From Tannerella sp. (GTDB lineage Bacteria > Bacteroidota > Bacteroidia > Bacteroidales > Tannerellaceae): 8,643 nucleotides of DNA. This document shows, piece by piece, positions 1 through 6,861 of this stretch. Below the pieces are notes generated by a model. The model worked only from the letters and a program-made list of their open reading frames with translations. It was not told the origin of the DNA and did no database searches. Position numbers and translations under genes: made by a program. Each line of letters starts with the position of its first letter. The stretch's first letter is position 1. The DNA lies in assembly GCA_031277235.1 (NCBI GenBank), contig JAITMT010000035.1, positions 1 to 8,643 of the forward strand, read 5' to 3'.

Positions 1-9
1 CCACATTTT

Positions 10-40
10 TTTGTAAATTAAATTTTTATACATATATTTG
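10..40 (+). promoter_or_regulatory. Bacteroidetes-type promoter
   Basis: TTTG at 10-13 is followed after 19 bases by TATATTTG at 33-40. This matches the Bacteroidetes primary sigma factor consensus (TTTG at -33, TAnnTTTG at -7) in both boxes, and the spacing is in the usual range. Transcription would start near 46-48, leaving a leader of about 30 nt before the ATG at 78. It probably drives the HU/SPOR gene and, by read-through, mutA and mutB, because I see no equally good promoter in the 26-base gap before mutA. Confidence 0.7.
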
Positions 41-60
41 CAACCGAAATATGTCAAAAA

Positions 61-80
61 CATAAGTTTTTGCGCTTATG
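61..80 (+). promoter_or_regulatory. Small inverted repeat over the start codon
   Basis: CATAAG (61-66) and CTTATG (75-80) are perfect reverse complements separated by 8 bases. The ATG start codon (78-80) is inside the 3' arm, so in RNA a 6-bp stem could partly occlude initiation. The stem is short and mostly A/U, so its effect may be weak or absent. Confidence 0.3.
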
Positions 81-1283
81 AACAGGCTGGTTGAACATAT
101 TGAGAGGTTGCTGTTACTGCATGATTGCGTGATTATACCTGATTTTGGAGGATTTGTCCTTCAAACGATATTTTCGTCTCACCATGCCGACGCAGGCATG
201 TTTTTCCCGCCCAAAAAGGAAGTCGTTTTCAACCGGTCGCTGACGCACAATGACGGGTTGCTGGTTGAATCGTACATGCAGATGTATGATTTGAATTACA
301 ACAAGGCGCAACTGCTTGTTAAAAACGATGTTACGCTGCTGAAAAATACGCTTGAAAATGAAGGCGAGTTGCTGTTCGGAACGACGGGCGTTTTTGTTTC
401 CGACGACGAACGGATGGTTTTCATGGCTGCTAAAAATGCTGATATACAATATAATATATCCTATTACGGATTGCCGATATTTCATTTCCTGCCGCTTCAA
501 AACCGCAAACAGCCGGTAAGCGGCGCACCGGTCGTAACTCCACAATTTTCTACGGTTCAGCCTGTTAACGATGAAGAGGAAGAAGAAAACAGAAATATCC
601 TGTATAAAATACCGGTAACCAAAACTTTCATCCGCGCGGCAGTGGCGGCGGCGGCAGCAATATTGTTGTTCCTGTTCATTACCACGCCCGTGAAGGATGT
701 GAATAAGGATTCCTACAAGGCAAGTTTTGTTCCGCAGGAATTGATACCGAAAAAAACGGCGGATGATATTATCAATGAGGCATTTGAGAAAAGTCAGCAA
801 TCCCAAAATTCCAATCCGGAAATCGCCGCCCAAAATCCGGAAGTTGAGAGTGAGAAACCTGTTGATTTAGCAGAAAATACGCTGAAACCGGAAACAAAAC
901 CGGAAGCGATGCCCGCTGTTGAAACGAAAAAAGCGGCGGACGTTACCGCCAATGCTGCGGTTGCCTCCGAAAAAAAGTCGGAAACCGCCGAAACCAAGCC
1001 GGCATCAACGAAATCCGCCTCCACGACGACCGCCGTCAAGCCGGCGCAACCCAAAAATTTCTACGTAATCATCGGCAGTTTCGACACGAAAGCGCGGGCA
1101 AACCGATTTATCAAAACGCTGAAGGGGCAGGAAGCCAAAATAGCGGGAATCCATGTCAGCGACGGGCATTTCCGCGTGTACTTGCAGGGATTCGTTACCG
1201 AAACGTCCGCCAATCAATATAAGGATAAATTGCGGCAAACGACTCACCATAAAGATGCTTGGGTCTATAAAGTGAATAAATGA
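78..1283 (+). CDS. HU/CCDC81-type domain protein with one membrane segment and a C-terminal SPOR domain
   Basis: This is a 401-residue protein with four visible parts. Residues 1 to about 140 (MNRLVEHIERLLLLHDCVIIP, then PDFGGFV) resemble the HU/CCDC81-like domain of Bacteroidetes, a divergent branch of the HU/IHF DNA-binding superfamily. An acidic patch (EEEEE, 166-170) precedes one hydrophobic helix at about 184-204. A Lys/Pro/Ala/Glu-rich linker runs from about 205 to 325. Residues 326-400 (NFYVIIGSFDTKARANRF, then FRVYLQGF) fit a SPOR domain, a family that binds denuded peptidoglycan glycans at division sites. I infer a cytoplasmic N-terminus and a periplasmic SPOR domain, possibly linking chromosome or cytoplasmic partners to the septum; neither binding activity is shown by sequence alone. 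The start is the only good ATG, fits the family N-terminus, and lies about 30 nt below a consensus promoter. mutA follows after 26 bases, so the two are probably cotranscribed. Confidence 0.85.
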   Translation: MNRLVEHIERLLLLHDCVIIPDFGGFVLQTIFSSHHADAGMFFPPKKEVVFNRSLTHNDGLLVESYMQMYDLNYNKAQLLVKNDVTLLKNTLENEGELLFGTTGVFVSDDERMVFMAAKNADIQYNISYYGLPIFHFLPLQNRKQPVSGAPVVTPQFSTVQPVNDEEEEENRNILYKIPVTKTFIRAAVAAAAAILLFLFITTPVKDVNKDSYKASFVPQELIPKKTADDIINEAFEKSQQSQNSNPEIAAQNPEVESEKPVDLAENTLKPETKPEAMPAVETKKAADVTANAAVASEKKSETAETKPASTKSASTTTAVKPAQPKNFYVIIGSFDTKARANRFIKTLKGQEAKIAGIHVSDGHFRVYLQGFVTETSANQYKDKLRQTTHHKDAWVYKVNK

Positions 1284-1309
1284 AATTGAAAATTATTTAA
1301 TAAAAAAAT

Positions 1310-3202
1310 ATGGCAGAAACGAATGAAAAGTTATTCTCGGAATTTCCGCCCGTTACGCCTCAGGAATGGGTGGATAAGATTAAGGTTGATCTGAAAGACG
1401 TGCCTTACGAGAAAAAAATGATTTGGAAAACCGGCGAAGGATTTAATGTAAACGCCTTTTACACAGCCGAAGACATTGAAAATCTGAAAACGGCGCAATC
1501 GCTTCCGGGCGAATTTCCCTACGTCAGAGGCACAAAAGTCAGTAACGACTGGTTGGTGCGGCAAGACATTGATGTAAAGGACTTTAAGGCGGCAAACGAA
1601 AAGGCTAAAAAACTGTTGGTGGAAAGCGGCGTTACATCGCTTGGCTTCCATTTCAAGGGAGATTTCGCCACGAAAGAAAACGTAAGCGTCCTGTTGGACG
1701 GAATTTTTCCCGAAATGACAGAACTCAATTTCAAGACCTGCAATCGCAAGGCAGGCGAATTAATCGGCATCCTGGCTGAAATTTACAGGGAAAAAGGCTC
1801 CGATTTGAGCAAGTGCAAAGGTTCGGTGGGCTACAATCCGTTCAAAAAACCGCTGGTTAAAGGTAAAGCGGCGGACGACTGGGTTGCGGAAACCATTCAA
1901 ATCTTCGAGGCGTCGAAAGCCTTGCCGAAATACAAAACCATTGCGGTGGACGCCTGTTTCCTGAGCGATGCGGGCGCGTATATCACGCAGGAACTCGGCT
2001 ATGCGCTCGCCAACGGCAACGATATTCTGGCGAAATTGTCGGAGGCGGGATTGCCCGTTGATAAAATCGCCAAAAAGATAAAATTCAATTTCGGCGTTTC
2101 GTCCAACTATTTCATGGAAATCGCCAAGTTCCGCGCCGCACGCCGGTTGTGGGCGGAAATCGTAAACGCTTACAATCCAATCTGTAAAGGCGGATGTTCG
2201 GAAGAAGAACAGCCTTGCACGTGCGCCTGCAAAATCAGGATTCACGCACGCACTTCGGAGTGGAACATGACGATTTACGACGCCCACGTAAATCTGTTGC
2301 GCTCGCAAACCGAAGCGATGTCGGCGGCGATCGCAGGCGTGGATTCGCTGGCGGTAATTCCGTTTGACGAAATGTTCAAAAAACCGAACGATTTTTCAGA
2401 GCGGATCGCACGCAATCAGCAACTTTTATTAAAGGAAGAATGTCATTTTGACAAAGTCATAGACCCGTCGGCAGGTTCGTATTATGTGGAAACGCTGACC
2501 GAATCCATTGCCCAAACAGCCTGGAAAATTTTCCTCGAAGTCGAAGACAGGGGCGGTTTCGGCGCGGCAGCCAACGCCGGCGAAATTCAGAAAGCCGTCA
2601 ACGCTTCCAACGCAGAACGCAAAAAACAGATTGCAACCCGCCGGCTGACGTTGCTTGGCACGAATCAATACCCGAATTTCAGGGAACAGGCAAACGATGA
2701 AATCGAAATTCCCGTCGTTGCCTCCGACTGCGGTTGCGGCAATGGCGGAACGGTTACGAAACTTGATTTTTCGCGCGGAGCCGAAGATTTTGAAATCTTG
2801 CGTCTGGCTACCGAAAAGAGCGGCAAACGTCCGAAAGTGTTCATGCTGACCATCGGCAATCTCGCCATGCGGCTGGCTCGTTCGCAGTTTTCGTCGAATT
2901 TCTTTGCGTGCGCAGGCTATGAAATTGTTGATAATCTGGGATTTGAAACAGTGGAAGCAGGTGTGAAAGCCGCCCGCGAAAAACAAGCCGATATCATCGT
3001 GCTCTGTTCGAGCGACGATGAATACGAAGCGCTGGCGCCCGAAGCGTTCAAACTGATCGAAGGCAGGGAAGCATTTGTCGTGGCAGGCGCTCCCGCCTGT
3101 ATGGACGCGCTCAAAGCCGCCGGAATCGAATACTTTATCAACGTAAAAAGCAATGTGCTCGAAACGTTGCAAATGTTCAACAACAAGTTTAATATTAATT
3201 GA
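1310..3202 (+). CDS. mutA: Methylmalonyl-CoA mutase small (beta) subunit
   Basis: This 630-residue protein is the non-catalytic partner of MutB in the heterodimeric, adenosylcobalamin-dependent mutase that interconverts succinyl-CoA and (R)-methylmalonyl-CoA. In fermentative Bacteroidetes this feeds propionate formation. The TIM-barrel part (to about residue 450) shares family segments with MutB, such as SSNYFMEIAKFRAARRLWAE (264-283), DFSERIARNQ (361-370) and DPSAGSYYVE (385-394). The C-terminal domain (about 508-630) has the B12-domain fold, but GNLAMR (516-521) stands where MutB has the cobalamin-binding DGHDRG. Loss of the ligand His is normal for small subunits. Unusual features are five cysteines at 292, 296, 303, 305 and 307 and a CGC at 474-476. 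The ATG follows an A-rich stretch typical of Bacteroidetes starts. The stop is 7 bases before mutB, indicating cotranscription. Confidence 0.95.
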   Translation: MAETNEKLFSEFPPVTPQEWVDKIKVDLKDVPYEKKMIWKTGEGFNVNAFYTAEDIENLKTAQSLPGEFPYVRGTKVSNDWLVRQDIDVKDFKAANEKAKKLLVESGVTSLGFHFKGDFATKENVSVLLDGIFPEMTELNFKTCNRKAGELIGILAEIYREKGSDLSKCKGSVGYNPFKKPLVKGKAADDWVAETIQIFEASKALPKYKTIAVDACFLSDAGAYITQELGYALANGNDILAKLSEAGLPVDKIAKKIKFNFGVSSNYFMEIAKFRAARRLWAEIVNAYNPICKGGCSEEEQPCTCACKIRIHARTSEWNMTIYDAHVNLLRSQTEAMSAAIAGVDSLAVIPFDEMFKKPNDFSERIARNQQLLLKEECHFDKVIDPSAGSYYVETLTESIAQTAWKIFLEVEDRGGFGAAANAGEIQKAVNASNAERKKQIATRRLTLLGTNQYPNFREQANDEIEIPVVASDCGCGNGGTVTKLDFSRGAEDFEILRLATEKSGKRPKVFMLTIGNLAMRLARSQFSSNFFACAGYEIVDNLGFETVEAGVKAAREKQADIIVLCSSDDEYEALAPEAFKLIEGREAFVVAGAPACMDALKAAGIEYFINVKSNVLETLQMFNNKFNIN

Positions 3203-3209
3203 TTCGGAT

Positions 3210-5357
3210 ATGACGCCCAATTTCAAAAACATAGATATTACAAAATCGGATTTCGCCGCGGTGGATACTGCCGAATGGATGAAAACCAACAACATCGAAG
3301 CCGACTGGACTACCCCCGAACAGATACAGGTGAAATCGGTTTATACGCAGGAAGACCTTGAGGGAATGGAACATCTGCACTATGCGGCAGGCATTCCGCC
3401 GTTTCTCCGGGGACCGTACAGCGGCATGTATGCCATGCGTCCCTGGACGATTCGCCAGTATGCCGGCTTTTCGACCGCCGAAGAATCCAACGCTTTCTAC
3501 CGCCGCAATCTGGCAAGCGGTCAGAAAGGTTTGTCGGTAGCGTTCGACCTCCCGACCCATCGCGGTTACGATGCTGATAATCCGCGTGTTGTGGGCGACG
3601 TCGGCAAGGCGGGCGTTTCCATCAGTTCGCTTGCAGGCATGAAAGTGCTGTTTGACGGCATTCCGCTGAACCAGATGTCCGTTTCCATGACGATGAACGG
3701 AGCCGTGCTGCCCATCATGGCGTTTTACATCAACGCCGGTCTCGAGCAGGGCGCCAAACTCGAAGAGTTGTCGGGAACGATTCAAAACGACATTTTGAAG
3801 GAATTTATGGTGCGCAACACCTATATTTATCCACCCGATTTTTCGATGCGAATCATCGCCGATATTTTTGAATATACGTCGAAAAAAATGCCGAAATTCA
3901 ATTCGATTTCGATTTCCGGCTATCACATGCAGGAGGCGGGCGCCACGGCGGATATCGAGGTGGCTTACACGCTGGTGGACGGTATCGAATATCTCCGCGC
4001 CGGCATCAATGCAGGGATTGACGTGGATGCTTTCGCGCCGCGCCTTTCATTTTTCTGGGCTATCGGGATGAATCATTTTATGGAAATCGCCAAGATGCGT
4101 GCCGCGCGTATGTTGTGGGCAAAAATCGTGAAAGGTTTCGGCGCCAAAAATCCGAAATCAATGGCTTTGCGCACGCACAGCCAGACGTCGGGCTGGTCGC
4201 TGACCGAACAGGATCCGTTCAACAACGTGGGCAGAACCTGCATCGAAGCCATGGGCGCAGCGCTCGGACACACGCAATCGCTACATACCAACGCCTTGGA
4301 CGAAGCCATCGCGCTGCCGACCGACTTTTCGGCGCGAATTGCGCGTAACACGCAGATTTACATACAGGAAGAAACGAATGTCTGCCGGGAAATTGACCCG
4401 TGGGCAGGCTCATACTACGTGGAAAGCCTGACCAACGAACTCGTGCACAAGGGCTGGACGCTGATTCAGGAAATTGAAGGGATGGGCGGCATGGCAAAAG
4501 CCATCAAAACCGGCTTGCCGAAAATGCGCATCGAAGAAGCGGCTGCTCGCACGCAAGCCCGCATTGATTCGGGCGTTCAAACGATTGTCGGCGTGAACAA
4601 ATACCGGCTTGCCAAGGAGGATCCGATTGATATTCTTGAAATTGACAACACGTCGGTTCGGGAGCGTCAAATCGCCCGTTTGAAAGACTTGCGCGCCAAC
4701 CGCGACGAAGCCGCCGTTCAACAAGTGCTGGCAGACATCACGGAATGCGTGAAAACGAAACAGGGAAACCTGCTCGAACTCGCCGTAAAAGCGGCTGCTC
4801 TCAGGGCTTCGCTGGGAGAAATTTCATACGCCTGCGAAAAAGTCGTGGGACGTTATAAAGCGGCAATTAAAACCATTTCAGGAGTGTATTCATCGGAAAC
4901 AAGAAACAACAGCGACTTCAAAAGGGCTTGCGATCTGGTCAAGGAATTTGCGAAAAAGGAAGGTCGCCAGCCACGCATTCTGATTGTCAAAATAGGACAG
5001 GACGGACACGATCGCGGCGCAAAAGTAGTGGCAACAGGGTATGCCGATTGCGGCTTCGACGTGGACATGGGACCGCTGTTCCAGACGCCCGAAGAGGCTG
5101 CACGTCAGGCAGTTGAAAACGACGTTCACATGCTGGGCGTATCATCGCTGGCAGCGGCGCACAAAACGCTGATTCCGCAGGTGATCGAGGAGTTGGAAAA
5201 ACTTGGACGTCCTGATATTCTGGTGATTGCAGGCGGCGTGATACCGGCAAAGGATTATGATTTCCTGTATAAGGCGGGCGTGGCAGCCATTTACGGACCG
5301 GGTACTTCGGTGGCAAAAGCCGCCTGTCAGATGCTCGAAATTTTATTGAAAGAATAA
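3210..5357 (+). CDS. mutB: Methylmalonyl-CoA mutase large (alpha, catalytic) subunit
   Basis: This 715-residue protein is the catalytic subunit that binds adenosylcobalamin and the CoA substrate. The family length is about 714-730. By comparison with Propionibacterium shermanii MutB from memory, the active-site residues are Tyr84 (RQYAGFS, equivalent to Y89), Arg202 (VRNTYIY, R207), and Tyr238-His239 (SGYHMQEAGA, Y243-H244). The RTHSQTSGWSL block at 321-331 is intact. The cobalamin domain spans about 586-715 and contains DGHDRG at 598-603, with His600 as the expected lower axial cobalt ligand, plus SSLAAAH (645-651) and IAGG (673-676). The chosen ATG lies 7 bases after the mutA stop. The open frame extends upstream to 3153, but that part overlaps mutA out of frame and does not resemble the family. 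No epimerase gene or mutase-chaperone gene (meaB) is in the window. Confidence 0.97.
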   Translation: MTPNFKNIDITKSDFAAVDTAEWMKTNNIEADWTTPEQIQVKSVYTQEDLEGMEHLHYAAGIPPFLRGPYSGMYAMRPWTIRQYAGFSTAEESNAFYRRNLASGQKGLSVAFDLPTHRGYDADNPRVVGDVGKAGVSISSLAGMKVLFDGIPLNQMSVSMTMNGAVLPIMAFYINAGLEQGAKLEELSGTIQNDILKEFMVRNTYIYPPDFSMRIIADIFEYTSKKMPKFNSISISGYHMQEAGATADIEVAYTLVDGIEYLRAGINAGIDVDAFAPRLSFFWAIGMNHFMEIAKMRAARMLWAKIVKGFGAKNPKSMALRTHSQTSGWSLTEQDPFNNVGRTCIEAMGAALGHTQSLHTNALDEAIALPTDFSARIARNTQIYIQEETNVCREIDPWAGSYYVESLTNELVHKGWTLIQEIEGMGGMAKAIKTGLPKMRIEEAAARTQARIDSGVQTIVGVNKYRLAKEDPIDILEIDNTSVRERQIARLKDLRANRDEAAVQQVLADITECVKTKQGNLLELAVKAAALRASLGEISYACEKVVGRYKAAIKTISGVYSSETRNNSDFKRACDLVKEFAKKEGRQPRILIVKIGQDGHDRGAKVVATGYADCGFDVDMGPLFQTPEEAARQAVENDVHMLGVSSLAAAHKTLIPQVIEELEKLGRPDILVIAGGVIPAKDYDFLYKAGVAAIYGPGTSVAKAACQMLEILLKE

Positions 5358-5378
5358 TTTTATTGTTTTAAAATTTGG

Positions 5379-5471
5379 AAGGAAAGTAACCCTCGAGTAG
5401 ATCTATCAAATTGAGATACAGATTATTGCTGTAGAACTTTTAGAAACCGGGCAGGTTATTTTCCTTTTTTT
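5379..5471 (+). terminator. Long-range helix with T-run: mutB terminator or structured leader of nikR
   Basis: AAGGAAAGTAACC (5379-5391) pairs with GGTTATTTTCCTT (5454-5466) over 13 bp with a single G-U pair. Seven T's run from 5465 to 5471, the first two within the stem. The 62-base interior can form small stems, TATC/GATA (5404-5407 with 5415-5418) and ACAG/CTGT (5418-5421 with 5429-5432); these compete for base 5418. As a simple terminator the loop is unusually long. Its position 20 bases before the nikR ATG also allows a structured, possibly regulatory, leader. I do not recognise a known riboswitch class, and no alternative antiterminator pairing was found. Confidence 0.5.
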
Positions 5472-5490
5472 ATGTAAAAAATTGATTTTT

Positions 5491-5892
5491 ATGTCATTAA
5501 AACGTTTTGGCGTATCGCTGGAAGAAGAGATTTTGGACGAATTGGACTTGTTTGTCAAGGACAACGGCTTTGCCAACCGCTCGCAAGCCATCCGTTTTAT
5601 CGTGGAAAAAAATATTGCCGAGAAAAAATGGATGTGCGGGCACCTTGTCGCGGGTACGATCGTCCTGATGTACAACCAGTCGAAGCGCGACATCGTTACG
5701 AAAATCACCGATATTCAGCAAAATTATCACGACGTAATTCTCTCCTCGTCCCATTATTACCTCGACGAGGATTTTTGCCTTCACATAACCACCGTGAAAG
5801 GCGCCGCACATCGCCTGACCGAACTTTCCGACCGCCTCATCACCGTCAAAGGCATCAAGCATGGCAAACTTGTTATGAGTCGGGCGGATTGA
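5491..5892 (+). CDS. nikR: NikR-family nickel-responsive transcriptional regulator
   Basis: This is a 133-residue protein, the same length as Escherichia coli NikR. Residues 1-45 (MSLKRFGVSL, ANRSQAIRFIV) form the ribbon-helix-helix DNA-binding domain. Residues from about 52 to 133 form the ACT-like metal and tetramer domain, with VKGIKHGKL at 119-127 matching the conserved region before the C-terminus. NikR represses nickel uptake genes when nickel is bound. Three of the four expected nickel ligands are present: His80 (equivalent to E. coli H76), His88 (H87) and Cys96 (C95). The second His of the HxH pair (H89) is Tyr90, which could weaken or change metal selectivity. The ATG at 5491 is preferred over an in-frame TTG at 5482 because it gives the family N-terminus. 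No nickel transporter or nickel enzyme gene lies in the window, so its target is unknown; autoregulation is possible. A 10-bp palindrome, GAAACGTTTC (5891-5900), overlaps the stop codon. Confidence 0.88.
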   Translation: MSLKRFGVSLEEEILDELDLFVKDNGFANRSQAIRFIVEKNIAEKKWMCGHLVAGTIVLMYNQSKRDIVTKITDIQQNYHDVILSSSHYYLDEDFCLHITTVKGAAHRLTELSDRLITVKGIKHGKLVMSRAD

Positions 5893-6026
5893 AACGTTTC
5901 AACTCCTTCGCAACCCGTCCTGTCAAATTTGCAATTCTACTGCCAAGAGTATTGGTTTTCAAGTAAATGCTCATAATTCAGTTTATATAAAATAATTATC
6001 TTTTCCATGCGTTTTATAAAATATCA

Positions 6027-6569
6027 ATGATTATCAAAATGAACACCGAAAGACTTAAAAAATCCGTCCGCAATGTACCTGATTTTCCGATACCGGGTAT
6101 TCAGTTCAAGGACGTTACGACGTTATTCAAAGCGCCCGACATTCTGCACGAATTGAGTGACGGTTTGTATGAAATGTATAGGGATAAGGGTATTACGAAG
6201 GTTGTAGGCATCGAGTCGCGCGGATTCATCATGGGACCGCTGATGGCTTCGCAACTGAACGCAGGCTTTGTTCCCATACGCAAGCCGGGCAAACTGCCTG
6301 CCGACGTGTATGAAGAATCCTACCGGAAAGAATATGGCACGGACACCATCCAGATACACCGCGACGCCATCAGCGCGGACGACACGGTACTCCTGCACGA
6401 TGATTTGCTCGCTACGGGCGGCACGATGGCGGCTGCCGTCAAACTGATCCGTAAATTCAATCCCGTGAAAATTTACGTCAATTTCCTCATCGAACTCGAA
6501 GACCTGAAGGGCAGGGAACTGTTTGCGCCCGATATCCGGGTGGATTCGGTTATTTGCTATCCGGGATAG
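6027..6569 (+). CDS. apt: Adenine phosphoribosyltransferase
   Basis: This 180-residue cytosolic purine-salvage enzyme converts adenine and PRPP to AMP and pyrophosphate. The family length is about 170-185. Diagnostic segments are PDFPIPGIQFKDVTTL (18-33) at the N-terminus, VGIESRGFIMG (60-70), RKPGKLP (85-91) in the flexible loop region, EYGTDTIQIH (102-111), and the PRPP-binding signature VLLHDDLLATGGT (121-133). I see no truncation. The listed start is the upstream ATG; a second in-frame ATG at 6039 gives a four-residue-shorter protein equally compatible with the family. The 134-base gap after nikR contains no gene. It has a TATCTTTT (5997-6004) resembling a -7 box, but no TTTG at the right distance, so a promoter is not supported. 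The gene is probably transcribed alone. Confidence 0.95.
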   Translation: MIIKMNTERLKKSVRNVPDFPIPGIQFKDVTTLFKAPDILHELSDGLYEMYRDKGITKVVGIESRGFIMGPLMASQLNAGFVPIRKPGKLPADVYEESYRKEYGTDTIQIHRDAISADDTVLLHDDLLATGGTMAAAVKLIRKFNPVKIYVNFLIELEDLKGRELFAPDIRVDSVICYPG

Positions 6570-6591
6570 ATTGGGGGATTGGGGGATGGAA

Positions 6592-6622
6592 AATTTGAAG
6601 ATTTGAAGATTGGGGATTTGAG
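6592..6622. repeat. TTTGAAG-type short repeats, left copy
   Basis: ATTTGAAGATTTGAAGATT is followed by GGGGATTTGAG. Two full 8-base units (ATTTGAAG) and degenerate ones are visible. The same word, ATTTGAAGATTTGAA, occurs at 8476-8490 in the same orientation, and its reverse complement resembles the TCAAATCC octamer array at 8393-8445. Confidence 0.7.
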
Positions 6623-6633
6623 TTCTGAATCAG

Positions 6634-6675
6634 GGTTCAAGGTTCAAGGTTCAAGGTTCAAGGTTCAGGGTTCAA
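6634..6675. repeat. Tandem heptamer array (GGTTCAA, six units)
   Basis: Six consecutive 7-base units start at 6634, 6641, 6648, 6655, 6662 and 6669. All read GGTTCAA except the fifth, GGTTCAG. Near-perfect identity suggests recent slippage, and copy number may vary between strains. It lies 65 bases after the apt stop codon, outside any supported gene. Confidence 0.9.
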
Positions 6676-6710
6676 CGCCTTCCCTAATCCATTTTAAGGA
6701 GGAGAATTCC

Positions 6711-6744
6711 CTCCCTTTTGGGGAGCAGGGGTGTCAAGTTCTGT
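6711..6744. repeat. G/C-rich hairpin element with AAGTTCTGT tail, left copy
   Basis: CTCCC (6711-6715) and GGGAG (6721-6725) can form a 5-bp stem around a 5-base loop. The segment 6722-6744 matches 8520-8542 at 20 of 23 positions, including the shared tail AAGTTCTGT. Both copies have a C-run before a G-run of the GGAG(c/g)AGGG type. This looks like one family of small dispersed intergenic repeats. Confidence 0.65.
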
Positions 6745-6861
6745 CGTTTTGTTTGTCTTTCAAACCTCATTTCCACTTAATTTCATAAACAAAACAACCT
6801 CAGTAGCAATGATTTATTATTTAATGAATCTCCGTATAAACACCTAAATTAATGCAATAAA

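Noticed and set aside
3153..3209. Upstream extension of mutB by 19 codons
   Set aside because: It overlaps mutA out of frame and gives a Cys/Ser-rich start unlike the family. The ATG at 3210 gives the normal length.
2429..3295. 288-codon open frame antisense to mutA and the mutA-mutB junction
   Set aside because: It mirrors strong mutA coding sequence and its translation resembles no family I know. Other long antisense frames over mutA, mutB and the HU/SPOR gene were rejected for the same reason.
5392..5404. CTCGAG and AGATCT side by side, resembling a cloning linker
   Set aside because: The surrounding sequence is continuous native-looking intergenic DNA with no vector sequence. Two six-base palindromes can occur by chance.
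5482..5490. TTG start for nikR three codons upstream
   Set aside because: The ATG at 5491 gives the expected MSLKRFGVSL N-terminus and a 133-residue protein.
5891..5900. GAAACGTTTC palindrome at the nikR stop codon as an operator
   Set aside because: It is only 10 bp, partly coding, and does not resemble the long split NikR operator (GTATGA-N16-TCATAC) known from E. coli.
5997..6004. TATCTTTT as a -7 promoter box for apt
   Set aside because: The last base does not fit TAnnTTTG, and there is no TTTG 17-23 bases upstream.
6570..6640. G-runs as a possible G-quadruplex
   Set aside because: Only the first two G5 runs are close together; the following runs are short or far apart, so a stable four-tract fold is not convincing.
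6579..6788. Open frame of 69 codons after apt with repeated FKVQGS units
   Set aside because: It starts at a TTG and runs through the TTTGAAG and GGTTCAA arrays. The protein repeats reflect the DNA repeats, and there is no family resemblance.
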